DNA of 44,977 nt from CAZFQG01 sp964520785. Lineage in GTDB: Bacteria > Planctomycetota > Planctomycetia > Pirellulales > Thermoguttaceae. The translations under genes and the position numbers were made by a program. Positions 25,762 through 35,113 of this stretch are shown piece after piece; the stretch's first letter is position 1, and the number at the start of each line of letters is the position of its first letter. The stretch lies in contig CAZFQG010000023.1 of the NCBI GenBank assembly GCA_964520785.1, positions 1-44,977 of the forward strand, read 5' to 3'. The notes below the pieces were generated by a model that saw only the letters and a list, made by a program, of their open reading frames with translations, was not told where the DNA came from and did no database searches.

Positions 25762-27165
25762 TTACGCGTCGAGCGTCCAGCCTTCGCGGTAGGCCGGCTT
25801 GACGATGGTGTCGTTCAGCTCCGGCATGTTGGTACACTTCAGGGCCTTGGCGTCCCATTCGACCTTCGGTCCTTCCACGGAGAAGTCGGGGTCGTCGGGC
25901 TGTTCCTTCGGACCGGCGGCGGTCCAAACGGCGAGGTTGCCCAGGAGGATCGTTTCGGTGAGGCGTCCGGCGTGGTCCACGAAGTTCGAAAGCGCCGGCT
26001 TGCCGCCGTTGATCGCGTCAATCCATTCCTTGAAGTTCACCGGGTCCGGATTGCCTTCGGTTCCGGGGCGATACTCGACCTCGATCGGATCGACACCGGC
26101 GAGGTAGAATTTCTCGCCGTAATCGGCCGGGGAATACATCTTCCCCTTGCTACCGATGATGATCGCTCCGCTGCCGGAAAGCTCGAACGCGTTCCCGTTC
26201 TCGTCCTTGAACCCTTCAAGGAGTTCCGGGGCCGCCTTCTTGCCGCCGTCCGACCACGTAAACTTGATCGGTCCGCGTTTCCCGTCAATAGCCGGAAATT
26301 CGAAGTTGATGATCGACCACTTCGGGTAGCTCATGCCGTTGTGACCGCTGGTCGTCGCCTGGACGGAGGTCGGGTCGAACAGGTCGCACGCGGCGAACGG
26401 CATGTTGACCGTGTGGCACGCCATGTCGCCCAACGCGCCGCTGCCGAAGTCCCACCAGCCACGCCATTTGAACGGCTGGTAGTTCGTGGCGTACGGACGC
26501 ATCTCCGCCGGACCGAGCCAGCAATCCCAGTCGAGGTCTTTCGGGCGCTCGCCCAGTTCGGGAATGAGGTAACCTTGCGGCCAAATGGGACGGTTGCTCC
26601 AGACATGGACCTCCTTCGGTTCACCGAGAACACCCGCTTGAACCATCGCGGCGGCGCGCCGGAACCCGTCGCACGCCGAGCCCTGGTTCCCCATGACCGT
26701 TTGGACCTCCATTTCCTCGGCGACCTCCGCCATCAGACGCGCCTCGTAGATGGTTCGCGTCAGCGGCTTCTGGCAGAAGCAGTGCTTGCCCATCCGCATG
26801 GCCATCAAGGCGGCCGGAGCGTGCGTGTGGTCGGGCGTGCTGACGGTTACCGCGTCGATCTTGTCGCCAAGCTCCTCGAGCATCTTCCGGAAATCGGTGT
26901 ACGCCTTGGCATCCTTGAACGCCCGGGTCTTCTGGGCGGGCTCGAACAGGGACGAATTCGTGTCGCAAATGCCGACCACCTTGCCGTTCATGGCCGCATG
27001 ACGCGAATCGCTTCCCCCTTTCCCGGAAATCCCAATGCAGGCAAACTGAATCTGCTCATTGGCGGCGCGGCTTTGCTTCGGGGCGATCCCACCGGCCACC
27101 CAAAATCCCAAACCCGCGGCCGAAGCCGTCTTGACGAAATCTCGACGTGTGGTTTTTCGGGCCAT
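25762..27165 (-). CDS. Tat-exported Gfo/Idh/MocA family oxidoreductase
   Basis: This is an NAD(P)-dependent sugar or glycoside oxidoreductase. A twin-arginine signal (TTRRDFVKTASAAGLGFWVA) opens the protein. A Rossmann half follows with FACIGISGKGGSDS and VGICDTNSSL, then the family's STPDHTH and CFCQKPLTRTIYEARLMAE, whose Lys-Pro pair is conserved in the family. The C-terminal half has LGDMACHTVNMPF, as in the large planctomycete clade of exported members, which are thought to bind their cofactor before export. At 467 residues it is normal for that clade. The ATG is preceded by GGAGA at good distance. It appears monocistronic, with its own terminator downstream. Confidence 0.95.
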   Translation of the reverse strand: MARKTTRRDFVKTASAAGLGFWVAGGIAPKQSRAANEQIQFACIGISGKGGSDSRHAAMNGKVVGICDTNSSLFEPAQKTRAFKDAKAYTDFRKMLEELGDKIDAVTVSTPDHTHAPAALMAMRMGKHCFCQKPLTRTIYEARLMAEVAEEMEVQTVMGNQGSACDGFRRAAAMVQAGVLGEPKEVHVWSNRPIWPQGYLIPELGERPKDLDWDCWLGPAEMRPYATNYQPFKWRGWWDFGSGALGDMACHTVNMPFAACDLFDPTSVQATTSGHNGMSYPKWSIINFEFPAIDGKRGPIKFTWSDGGKKAAPELLEGFKDENGNAFELSGSGAIIIGSKGKMYSPADYGEKFYLAGVDPIEVEYRPGTEGNPDPVNFKEWIDAINGGKPALSNFVDHAGRLTETILLGNLAVWTAAGPKEQPDDPDFSVEGPKVEWDAKALKCTNMPELNDTIVKPAYREGWTLDA

Positions 27166-27723
27166 CGTGCTTTTCTCCGATCGTTTGAATCACAGGAACA
27201 AAGTGAATGAACAAAGGGCCTCCAACGAACCCCGCAACCGGGAAAGGGCCACCGCAATCGGGACTCTCCGTCCGCGTATTCACGCGAACACCGTCGAAGG
27301 AAATGGTTAGTGAAAAATCTCGTATGGTTAAGAAATATCCAAACTGGTATACGACCGGCGCCATCGAAAGGTTCATCCCTCGTGGTCGTCGGCGAACGTG
27401 AAAATGGTACCGTGCCAGATGTAACGGCGGGAAGGAAGGGGGGAGGGGTACATCCTTGGGGGCACGTCCGCGATGCTCTTCTCCGCGTACCGCGAACCGC
27501 TGATGAGACGATAGCGCCACGCTTCTCCCAACGAAGATACCATTACCTGGAGCGTTCCGCAAGGCGTAAGACCGCGCCGATTACGCGGGTGCCGAGCATT
27601 GCTGCGCGATTCAGGAACCCGGAATGGCTCCAAGGGGGGGGTGTGCTTATTCTCGCTTGCCGGATGTGGAAAGAATTGCTATTCTCCAGCCCCGACGAAT
27701 CGATACCCCCCCATTTGAATAGA
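27166..27723. other. Long intergenic region, no confident gene
   Basis: This gap of about 560 bp separates the divergent oxidoreductase and DUF481 genes. Short frames cross it on both strands, including an 86-codon minus-strand ORF at 27373-27633, but none has recognisable domains, a signal peptide or a clear ribosome site. G-rich runs occur near 27440 and 27640. I find no promoter that I would defend. Confidence 0.4.
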
Positions 27724-28734
27724 GTGAAGACGTCTTTGTACTTACGGGTTTTCTGCGTTGCCCTCATGTTCTCCCTGGAGGCGGTTCCGTCATCGGCGCA
27801 ACCCCCGACCACGCTCGCGCGCGCCCTGCTGGAACGTCTTCCGCCAGTCCAAGACGCCCCGGGCGACTCCGGTTCGCCGAAGCCTTTGCCGGCAACCGGT
27901 GAAACGCCGTTGCCGGGGGGTCCGTCCGCCGGAGATACACCGCTGGAGACGCCGGTGGAAGAATCGCCAACCGGGGAGCCGAATAGTCTGGAGGATATCG
28001 AAACCAAACCGGAAAAGACCACGGCGGCGTGGTACTCTCCCTTAACCGACTGGTTCCTGGTGACGGAGGACGCGGAGGGAAAAAAAATATGGCAGCGGAG
28101 CGTGGAACTGGGAATTGACGGCTCGGAGGGCAACAGCAACACGTTCAATATCCGTTTCGGAGCCGACCTGAAAAGGCAGACGGAGTTGACGAAGTTCCGC
28201 CTCGATCTCGACTACTACAAGGCTGCGAGCAACGATCGAGAGACGGCGAACCAAACGTTTCTCGATTGCCGCTCCGAACGGCGGCTCCGTAACTCCCGGT
28301 TGAACTGGTTTCTCAATGGCAATATCGAACACGATGAATTCAAAGTCTACGACTTGCGATTGACGCTCAACACGGGGACCGGTTATCGATTAGTCGAGAA
28401 GGATAGGTCGACGTTGACGTTCCGCTTCGGAGCCGGTGCTTCGCACGAGATAGGGGGGCCCGAACCCGTCTGGATTTCGGAACTGGTGTACGGGATCGAA
28501 CTCGAGCATCAGGTCAATAAGCGACAGAAGATCGGCTTCACGTGCGACTACTTCCCGGATGTCACCGATTTTCGAAGGTACCGGTTCGACGGGAAGGCGA
28601 GTTGGGAGGTGTTGCTGGACGAAGGTAGCAATCTCAGTTTGAAGCTCAGCATTCACGACCGCTACGACGCGACCGCCTACGAAATCCGCAAGAACGACCT
28701 GGCTTATTCGGCCGTTTTGCTTTGGAAGTTCTAA
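27724..28734 (+). CDS. DUF481-type outer-membrane beta-barrel protein
   Basis: This is an exported protein whose C-terminal 230 residues look like a DUF481 beta-barrel: alternating strands such as RSVELGIDGSEGNSNTFNI and RTLNTGTGYRLVEKDRST-like repeats, with aromatic-rich ends and a final Phe (VLLWKF), as expected for an outer-membrane protein. A Pro/Gly/Thr-rich linker of about 90 residues separates it from the signal peptide (YLRVFCVALMFSLEAVPSSA). The start is uncertain: GTG 27724 gives a short n-region and a standard signal, while ATG 27664 in the same frame adds 20 residues; neither has a clear ribosome site. It is convergent with the next gene, with 7 bp between the stops. Function is unknown. 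Confidence 0.75.
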   Translation: MKTSLYLRVFCVALMFSLEAVPSSAQPPTTLARALLERLPPVQDAPGDSGSPKPLPATGETPLPGGPSAGDTPLETPVEESPTGEPNSLEDIETKPEKTTAAWYSPLTDWFLVTEDAEGKKIWQRSVELGIDGSEGNSNTFNIRFGADLKRQTELTKFRLDLDYYKAASNDRETANQTFLDCRSERRLRNSRLNWFLNGNIEHDEFKVYDLRLTLNTGTGYRLVEKDRSTLTFRFGAGASHEIGGPEPVWISELVYGIELEHQVNKRQKIGFTCDYFPDVTDFRRYRFDGKASWEVLLDEGSNLSLKLSIHDRYDATAYEIRKNDLAYSAVLLWKF

Positions 28735-28741
28735 ACGCGCT

Positions 28742-29254
28742 CTATTGCTTCGACGCATACAACTCGGCGAATTCGAGCGTCCAACGGTCGATCAATTCGT
28801 GGAACTCGGCGGAGTCCACTTCACCAAGAGGACGGTAGAAATCGCGGTTGAGCAATTCGCGGTTGAGAACGGTTCCCTTGCCCGATATTTCGAGTACCAG
28901 ATACTCGCTCAGCGGCCGCACCACCATTTCCCACCGGCTATACAGGTTCGACCGTTTCCTGGTCGCCGCATCGATCCGGATGTCATCTCGGTAGACCGCC
29001 GAGCCCCAACCCCGCTCGTTCATGATCGTTTCGAAGCGGAATCCGGGGACCTGCCGAATCAGTTCTCGGAAGGTCTTTTCGATATGTTCGGTAAGGGAAA
29101 GCCGAAAATCCCCGTACAGGCTCCGTAGTTCCTGTTCGTTCATGGCCTCCGCCGCCCGGCGCCGTTCCTCGGCGTCTCCGGCCCGGCGGCCCCTTTGAAT
29201 GGCCTTGCTCAATCGATCTTCAAAACTACTCACGGTGAATCCAACGTGTTGCAT
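28742..29254 (-). CDS. Conserved-looking hypothetical protein
   Basis: I do not recognise this 170-residue soluble protein. It is highly charged and helical at the start (FEDRLSKAIQRGRRAGDAEE, then RRRAAEAMNEQELRSLYGDF), with an alpha/beta second half containing FRFETIMNERGWGSAVYRDD and EYLVLEISGKGTVLNRELLN. It has no signal peptide or membrane helix. The frame runs upstream to 29575, into the Tex gene, but ATG 29254 (or GTG 29233) begins the ordinary-looking protein. It lies 67 bp downstream of the Tex stop on the same strand, so it may be co-transcribed with tex. Confidence 0.65.
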   Translation of the reverse strand: MQHVGFTVSSFEDRLSKAIQRGRRAGDAEERRRAAEAMNEQELRSLYGDFRLSLTEHIEKTFRELIRQVPGFRFETIMNERGWGSAVYRDDIRIDAATRKRSNLYSRWEMVVRPLSEYLVLEISGKGTVLNRELLNRDFYRPLGEVDSAEFHELIDRWTLEFAELYASKQ

Positions 29255-29321
29255 GATTGTGGTGCCGGCGGAGCGCACCCCGACTTCGTGACGATGTTTC
29301 GCGCTGGAAACGGCGGAAACC

Positions 29322-32300
29322 CTACGATCCACCCGGCGAACCGCTCTCCTTCGAGTCGGGCGCGTCTTTGCCGTCTTCCGGCCCGTCGGTCTGTTTCTTG
29401 GCGAAGAATTGGGCCAAGTCGCCGAAGGTCCGCATCGCTTCCTTCCCGGCAAGCATCTCATCCGTAATGGGGGTGACCGGCTTCGGCCGCGACCTCGGCT
29501 TGTACTCCGCGCGGCGAGCCGCATCTCTCCCTTTGGGTCGGCGATTATCGCGCCCGGCGCGTTGTTGCTTTCCACCGTGCCTCGGCCTTCCGCTTTGTTG
29601 TCGCTTTTCGCCTTGTTGCTTCGGTGGTTCGTCCTTACGGCCGCGGCGACCCCTGTCGCGTTTCTGCCGCGCAGGACGATCCTTGACTCCGGGAGGAATC
29701 ATCGACAACGACACGCGGCGCCGTTCCTTGTCGACTTCCAGAACCCAGACCTTCACGACGTTGCCCACCGCCACGACGTCGTGTGGGTCACGGACGAAGC
29801 GGTCCGCGAGATGACTCACGTGGACGAGCCCGCTGTCGTGAAGACCAATGTCGACGAAGACCCCGAAATCGACGACATTCAATACGGTTCCGCTGAGTTC
29901 CATGCCCGGTTCGAGATCCTCGAGCTTCAAGACGCCCCTTTTGAACACCGGTTTCGGCAGATCGTCGCGCGGATCGCGACCGGGTCGGGTCAATTGAAAA
30001 ATGAGATCCCGCAGCGTCCATTCCCCGACCTCCAGCTCCAGCGCAACCGAGGCGATATCCAGCTCGCCCAGGCGCCGGGCCAGTTCCGCGGCTTTATTTT
30101 TATCCAAGACGTCGGTGGATACGGCCCCGATTTTCGCCAGAAGCTTCTCCGCGACGCGATAGCTCTCCGGGTGGATCCACGTCGCGTCCAGGGGCTGATC
30201 TCCGGAAGTGATCCGCAAAAATCCGGCGGCCTGGGTGAACGTTTGTTGCCCGATCCCCGGGATATTCTTGATCTCTTCCCGGTTACGATACGGCCCGTTC
30301 CGCATCCGGTGCTCGAAGAGGTGCCGAGCCGTCAATTGATTCAGCCCGGAGACGTAACGCAGCAGCGCCGGGCTGGCCATATTGACGTCCACGCCGACGA
30401 AGTTCACGCACGATTCGACGACTTCGTCCAGGGACGAACGCAGATGTTTCGCCTTGACGTCGTGTTGATACAGACCGACGCCGATGCTCGCCGGATCGAT
30501 CTTGACCAGCTCGCTCAACGGGTCTTGCAGGCGCCGCCCGATCGAGATTGCGCCGCGGAGCGTGGGGTCGTAATCGGGGAACTCGTCCCGTCCAATCCGG
30601 CTGATCGAGTAGACGCTGGCTCCCGCCTCGTTTACGATGACGTACGCGATCTCGCCATCGGGATACGCCTCGGAGATCAATTTCGAGACGAATTCCTCGG
30701 TCTCGCGGCACCCCGAGCCGTTCCCGATCGCGACGGCGGTCAGGCCGAACCGATCGATCAGTCCCGTGACGACTTCCTTCGTCCGCGAACTCCGATGCGA
30801 CTTACCTACCAAGAAGATCAGGTCGTGCTCCAAAATGTTGCCGAATTGATCCAGCCCAACCAGTTTGCAGCCGTTACGAAAACCCGGATCTATCGCCAAG
30901 ACCCGGCGGCCGTTGATCGGAGGTTGAAGCAGAAGATTCCGCAGATTCCGCGCGAACACCGTGAGCGCGTGATCTTCGGCCCTTTCCGTCAGCTCGCGAC
31001 GAAGCTCTCGTTCCAGACTGGGAAGTAATAGCCGGACCAACGCGTCCTTGGCACAACCGCGAAGGAATTCTTCGTGCGGGTGGCCCTCGGAAATCGCGAC
31101 CGCGTAAGTTGCTTCCTCGAACGGCGCAAGGTCGTAGTCAAACCCGATCCGAAGCACCTTCGCCCGTTCCCCCCGATTCAACGCCAGAACCCGGTGGGGC
31201 GGAATCTTGCCGATCTCCTCCGAAAATGTGAAATAGTCGGCAAATGCCTGAATACGCTTTTCGCGTGCCCGCTGTTTACGCAGTTGCGCCTTCGTCAATC
31301 TCTGCGCCTGCGCCTTTGCCTTGGCCGATTTTTTCTTCCTCTTGGAATCCACCGAGGGTTTGCCGGGAACACCCTCGCCGGCCGGAACATCCCGCGGCGC
31401 AGGAATTGCCGCTTCCGCGTGGGCTGCCTCCTCGATACCGACCTCTCCCGGGGACTCTGCCGGTGTCGGTTCGGGGGAGGTCGCGGTTGCCGCGGCATCC
31501 TCGCCCAATTCGTTCTTTGAAGGTGGCGATTTTTCTTCTACCGGAATCTCTTCTACCGGCATCTCTTCCGCCGGCACGCCCCCGGTCGGCGCCGCGGATT
31601 CCGCGCCAGGGTTCTGCGAATTCACGTCCGCCTTGCTTGAGTCCATCGGCGACGACCCAGCGGGGTCGGGGTTGCTCGCGTCCGTGCCGGTAGCGGCCGC
31701 AGCGTCGGAAGCCGTCTCGGCGGTGGAACCGGTTTCTTCCGTGGAAGTCGTGGATGCAGCGTCGGAAGCCGTCCGGGCCGCTGGGGGCGACGGTTCTCCT
31801 TTCTTCAAGGACCTCTCCGGAATCATGTCTTCCGAGGCGGGCGCACCTGTAATCTTGGCCGTCTTACTCAGCAAGTTTCTGAGGTTTTGACGCAGCTCGA
31901 CATCCTCGCTGAACCACTCGGCGATGATGTGGCCGGCACCGAGAAGGGCGTCAGCGGCATGGGCAACCCCTTCGTCCGTATTGACGTACTCGCTCGCCCT
32001 GGCGTCGAGATCGGCGCACGATTCGGCCCCCCTCAAGATTTCGTTCGCAAGCGGTTCGAGGCCTTTTGCCTTGGCGGCCGTCGCCAAAGTGGTCTTCTTC
32101 GGCCGGTAGGGGAGGTAGATATCCTCCAAACGTTTCGTCGTTCCGGCGGCGGCAATCCGTTCCGCCAAGTCCGGCGTCAGCTTCGCGCGAGTCTCCAACG
32201 ACCGGAGAATTTGGTTCTTCCTCTCGTTGAGGGCACGCATCTTCCCCAAATTGGCGTGAACAAGACGTATCGCCTCTTCATCCAATCCGCCAGTTCGGTC

Positions 32301-32435
32301 CTTACGGTACCGTGTAATAAACGGAACCGTATTGCCCTCATCCAAGAGTTCCACGACGGCTTGAACCTGCGCTAACGAAACCTTGGGAAGCCCTCGCGCA
32401 ACGTGGCGCAAATCGATCTTTACCGTCTCAGCCAT
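29322..32435 (-). CDS. tex: Tex-family S1 RNA-binding protein with a large low-complexity insert
   Basis: Tex is a conserved nucleic-acid-binding transcription accessory protein. The usual modules are in order: helical N-domain (VPFITRYRKDRTGGLDEE, DIYLPYRPKK), YqgF RNase H-like domain (VLAIDPGFRNGCKLVGLD), helix-hairpin-helix (NIPGIGQQTFTQAAGFLRI) and S1 (GTVLNVVDFGVFVDIGLHDS). The oddity is a block of about 200 residues, roughly 196-395, rich in Ala, Glu, Ser, Thr and Pro and ending in a Lys/Arg-rich stretch, inserted between LRNLLSKTAKI and FADYFTFSEEIGKIPPHR, which are nearly adjacent in normal Tex. A basic, Gln/Arg/Gly-rich tail also follows S1. Total length is 1037 against about 770-790 usually. 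ATG 32435 has GGAGAG upstream. Confidence 0.92.
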   Translation of the reverse strand: MAETVKIDLRHVARGLPKVSLAQVQAVVELLDEGNTVPFITRYRKDRTGGLDEEAIRLVHANLGKMRALNERKNQILRSLETRAKLTPDLAERIAAAGTTKRLEDIYLPYRPKKTTLATAAKAKGLEPLANEILRGAESCADLDARASEYVNTDEGVAHAADALLGAGHIIAEWFSEDVELRQNLRNLLSKTAKITGAPASEDMIPERSLKKGEPSPPAARTASDAASTTSTEETGSTAETASDAAAATGTDASNPDPAGSSPMDSSKADVNSQNPGAESAAPTGGVPAEEMPVEEIPVEEKSPPSKNELGEDAAATATSPEPTPAESPGEVGIEEAAHAEAAIPAPRDVPAGEGVPGKPSVDSKRKKKSAKAKAQAQRLTKAQLRKQRAREKRIQAFADYFTFSEEIGKIPPHRVLALNRGERAKVLRIGFDYDLAPFEEATYAVAISEGHPHEEFLRGCAKDALVRLLLPSLERELRRELTERAEDHALTVFARNLRNLLLQPPINGRRVLAIDPGFRNGCKLVGLDQFGNILEHDLIFLVGKSHRSSRTKEVVTGLIDRFGLTAVAIGNGSGCRETEEFVSKLISEAYPDGEIAYVIVNEAGASVYSISRIGRDEFPDYDPTLRGAISIGRRLQDPLSELVKIDPASIGVGLYQHDVKAKHLRSSLDEVVESCVNFVGVDVNMASPALLRYVSGLNQLTARHLFEHRMRNGPYRNREEIKNIPGIGQQTFTQAAGFLRITSGDQPLDATWIHPESYRVAEKLLAKIGAVSTDVLDKNKAAELARRLGELDIASVALELEVGEWTLRDLIFQLTRPGRDPRDDLPKPVFKRGVLKLEDLEPGMELSGTVLNVVDFGVFVDIGLHDSGLVHVSHLADRFVRDPHDVVAVGNVVKVWVLEVDKERRRVSLSMIPPGVKDRPARQKRDRGRRGRKDEPPKQQGEKRQQSGRPRHGGKQQRAGRDNRRPKGRDAARRAEYKPRSRPKPVTPITDEMLAGKEAMRTFGDLAQFFAKKQTDGPEDGKDAPDSKESGSPGGS

Positions 32436-32854
32436 AAACGGTGTCTCTCCAACCGAGTCGGTCATACATCAATGACGATCGCTCAGTTCCATTTTACATC
32501 TGGTCCAAGTAAATGCCGCCGCGCGGCAATTCCTCGAACACGCTTGACTTCGCCGATGCACGGCGGGATGCACGCTGGGCGCCGGTGGCACGCTCAGGTC
32601 CTTACCAGTCGCCTTTAATGATAATTTAGGGCGTCCGCTTCGCCGCGTCAATGACGCGAACCGGATTTGGGCAAGGATCAAAACCAGAAAAAGCTGAAGG
32701 ATCGCTCTTTTCTCTTGCCTGACCACTAGAAACTCCCTAGTTGGCGGATTTGGTACCAGCCGTCCCGTTTTGCCAAACACGGGCCCCTTTCACTGGCATG
32801 GCCGCCATGGATAGCCGATCAACTGGATTAAGCCAATTTGGAGGAATACCCTAT
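32436..32854. other. Divergent intergenic region
   Basis: This 419-bp gap lies between divergent tex and the LOG gene. It includes a perfect palindrome GCCGCGCGGC near 32518 and a GGAGGA ribosome site for the LOG gene at 32840-32845. Weak TGATAAT-like sequence occurs near 32619, but I cannot pair it with a -35. No coding sequence is evident. Confidence 0.4.
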
Positions 32855-33703
32855 ATGTCTCAAATGGACGATCCTGCCGGAAAACTAAAAGAGATCATTC
32901 ACTCCCCGAGCTACCGGGTTGCCTACGAGGACGTTGATTTCCTTCGGGAACCAAGACTCCGGCCCGTCCGGATGCAATTGGAACTGCAGAAGGCGGAGCT
33001 GAGCCTCAGGGAACACCGCATTCGGTCGACGATCGTCGTCTTCGGCAGTACCCAGATCGTCTCCCCCCCGGAAGCCCAGAAGCGTTTGGAGAGGGCTCGC
33101 GAACGCCTCAGCGATACGCCCGGCGATCTGCGGCGTCAAAGGGCGGTCGCGCGGCTGGAGCGTCTGGCCGCCAAGAGCCCCTACTACGAGATCGCGCGTG
33201 AATTCGCCTCACTCGTCTCCAGGGAGGGGCAGTCCGGCAAGGACAACTACTATGTCATCTGCACCGGCGGTGGCCCCGGAATCATGGAGGCGGCCAACCG
33301 CGGAGCCTACGACGTCGGCGCCAAATCGATCGGCCTGAACATTCGCTTACCCAAGGAACAAGCCCCAAACCCCTACATCACGCCCGATCTGTGCTTCCAG
33401 TTCCACTACTTCGCCCTCCGAAAAATGCACTTCCTCTTGAGGGCGAAAGCGCTAGTGGTTTTCCCCGGTGGTTTCGGAACCTGTGATGAGCTGTTCGACG
33501 CCCTGACCCTGCGCCAAACCGGCCGAATGCAACACATTCCGATCATTCTCTTCGGGCGGAAGTACTGGAACAGCGTCCTGAACTTTCGGATGTTCGCCGA
33601 CGAGGGGACAATCGAAGACGAGGACCTAGACCTCTTCCGCTACGTCGACACGCCCCGCGAGGCCTGGAACTCGATTCTCGAGTTTCACCAGAAGGTCTCC
33701 TGA
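32855..33703 (+). CDS. LOG-family (TIGR00730-type) Rossmann-fold protein
   Basis: This is a lysine-decarboxylase-like/LOG protein; characterised relatives hydrolyse nucleoside 5'-monophosphates to release the base (cytokinin-activating phosphoribohydrolases), though other bacterial members have unclear substrates. The two signature motifs are CTGGGPGIMEAANRGA and VVFPGGFGTCDELFDALT. The frame is open from 32741, but GGAGGA at 32840-32845 places the start at ATG 32855. With 282 residues it is longer than small LOG proteins because of a helical N-terminal extension of about 65 residues (MQLELQKAELSLREHRIRS), as in the larger bacterial group. It is a single gene, tail to tail with the isomerase fragment. 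Confidence 0.9.
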   Translation: MSQMDDPAGKLKEIIHSPSYRVAYEDVDFLREPRLRPVRMQLELQKAELSLREHRIRSTIVVFGSTQIVSPPEAQKRLERARERLSDTPGDLRRQRAVARLERLAAKSPYYEIAREFASLVSREGQSGKDNYYVICTGGGPGIMEAANRGAYDVGAKSIGLNIRLPKEQAPNPYITPDLCFQFHYFALRKMHFLLRAKALVVFPGGFGTCDELFDALTLRQTGRMQHIPIILFGRKYWNSVLNFRMFADEGTIEDEDLDLFRYVDTPREAWNSILEFHQKVS

Positions 33704-33820
33704 TGACAATTCGAGCCTTAAACTCCTTATTTCACAACGCTTTACGAATTCTACGTTTGAAAACTACTTGAGCTGTATTCGCACTCCCCTCACATCCGCC
33801 GTTTCTCACTCCGGAATCTA

Positions 33821-35113
33821 TCAAATAAACACCGTCTCCATTCCCATCAATTCGGCCAGTGTTGCGAGTTCGCTGCGGACGTCTCCTTTGACGGCGATGC
33901 AGTGATGGGCAAAGCCGCTTGTCGTTAGTTCCTTGATGAACTCTCTTACCGTTTTCTCGGTCTCGACCAGGAGGGAAACCTCGTGGATCGCCATTGGCGG
34001 CAGATCGGCGATTCGGCCGCCGCTGATGAGCATCCGCCATCCCTTCGCGTCGCGAATGCAGTGGGTCATCGTGCAGGGACCGGGATCGAAAGTCATCTCG
34101 AAGTTGAAGCCCTGCCCCTCGAGCCCCCATTGCTCCGGGGAAGGGGTGATTCTCGGGACCGTGCCCGACTTGGCCTGCGTCGGATCGGCAAATCCATGGC
34201 CGAGCAGCAGGATCAAGTTCCGCTCGACGTCGAATTCGCACCACTCACCGAAAAACGGCGTCACGCCGGCGAACGCCTTGAGGACGTGCATCATCGCCAG
34301 CCCCAGCACATCCCCTTCCGTTACCCCTAAAACATCCCCCCTGGCGTGGAGTTCAGACATGCCCAGGTAGGACGTTGCTTTGGTCTTCGCCTCCACATGG
34401 TGTTGCCCCAGCAGAGCCAGGCCGTCCAGGCGGAACCGCTCGACTAGCTCCCGCATCGCGACGGCGACTCGTGCGGCGGCCACGACATCGGTTTCCGAAA
34501 TGCCGACGACTTCGTAGTTTGAATGGACCTTTTCGGCCAAGGCGCGGACTCGTGCATCGGAGGGGGAAACGGCTTCCCAGAGATTCAGCAGGTGGTCGAG
34601 TTGGATGTGGATGACTTCCGGGCCGAGAGCCCCCTTGACCATGGTCTTGTCGTATTCAAAGTCGAACATTCCGCGGAAGACGTGTCCAATGACGCCGAAG
34701 GTCATGGTCTTCAGCCGCTTGTAGATGGCGAGGGCCTTGACGTACCGATCGATTTCGCGGTAAGCCACCTCGTCCAGAATACCACCGACGACCACTTCCA
34801 CCCGGTCGTAGATACCCATCTTCCGAAATCCGGCGACGAGTTGGACCAGGGACATCAGTCCGCTGTCCCGGAGCGACGCCTCGTAGTCCGACCGCAAGTC
34901 GATCCGATCATGCGATTGCGACACGAACAGCAGCAGGGGAACGCCGGGCAGGTGCGACAAGGCCTGATGGATATAGGTGTCCGGAATGTAGGTCCTTTCC
35001 GTGATGATGAGCAAGTCGATGCGGTTGTCGCGGAAGTATCTTCCGGCGGCGTCGGCCGTGTCCATCGTGTCGATCAGTCCGGGATAGACCACGTCGTAGT
35101 CCTTCGCGAGCCG
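33821..35113 (-). pseudogene. L-arabinose/L-fucose isomerase-like gene, 5' end missing
   Basis: The protein is recognisable from DYDVVYPGLIDTMDTADAAG to the stop as a member of the arabinose/fucose isomerase fold: internal IHQALSHLPGVPLLLFVSQ, then GHVFRGMFDFEYD, and late active-site regions GEWCEFDVERN, LLLGHGFADPT and FAHHCIAVKGD. The first 45-60 residues expected for the fold are absent; upstream of about 35113 the minus frame stays open but reads antisense to a rhamnosidase. The first in-frame ATG is 35065, which would leave 414 residues. No ribosome site is visible there. I call it a truncated gene; it could still be translated, but loss of the first beta-alpha units makes activity doubtful. 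Confidence 0.7.

Noticed and set aside
27373..27633. An 86-codon minus-strand ORF in the long intergenic gap
   Set aside because: The composition is not absurd, but there is no ribosome site or recognised motif, and it competes with other frames of similar quality.
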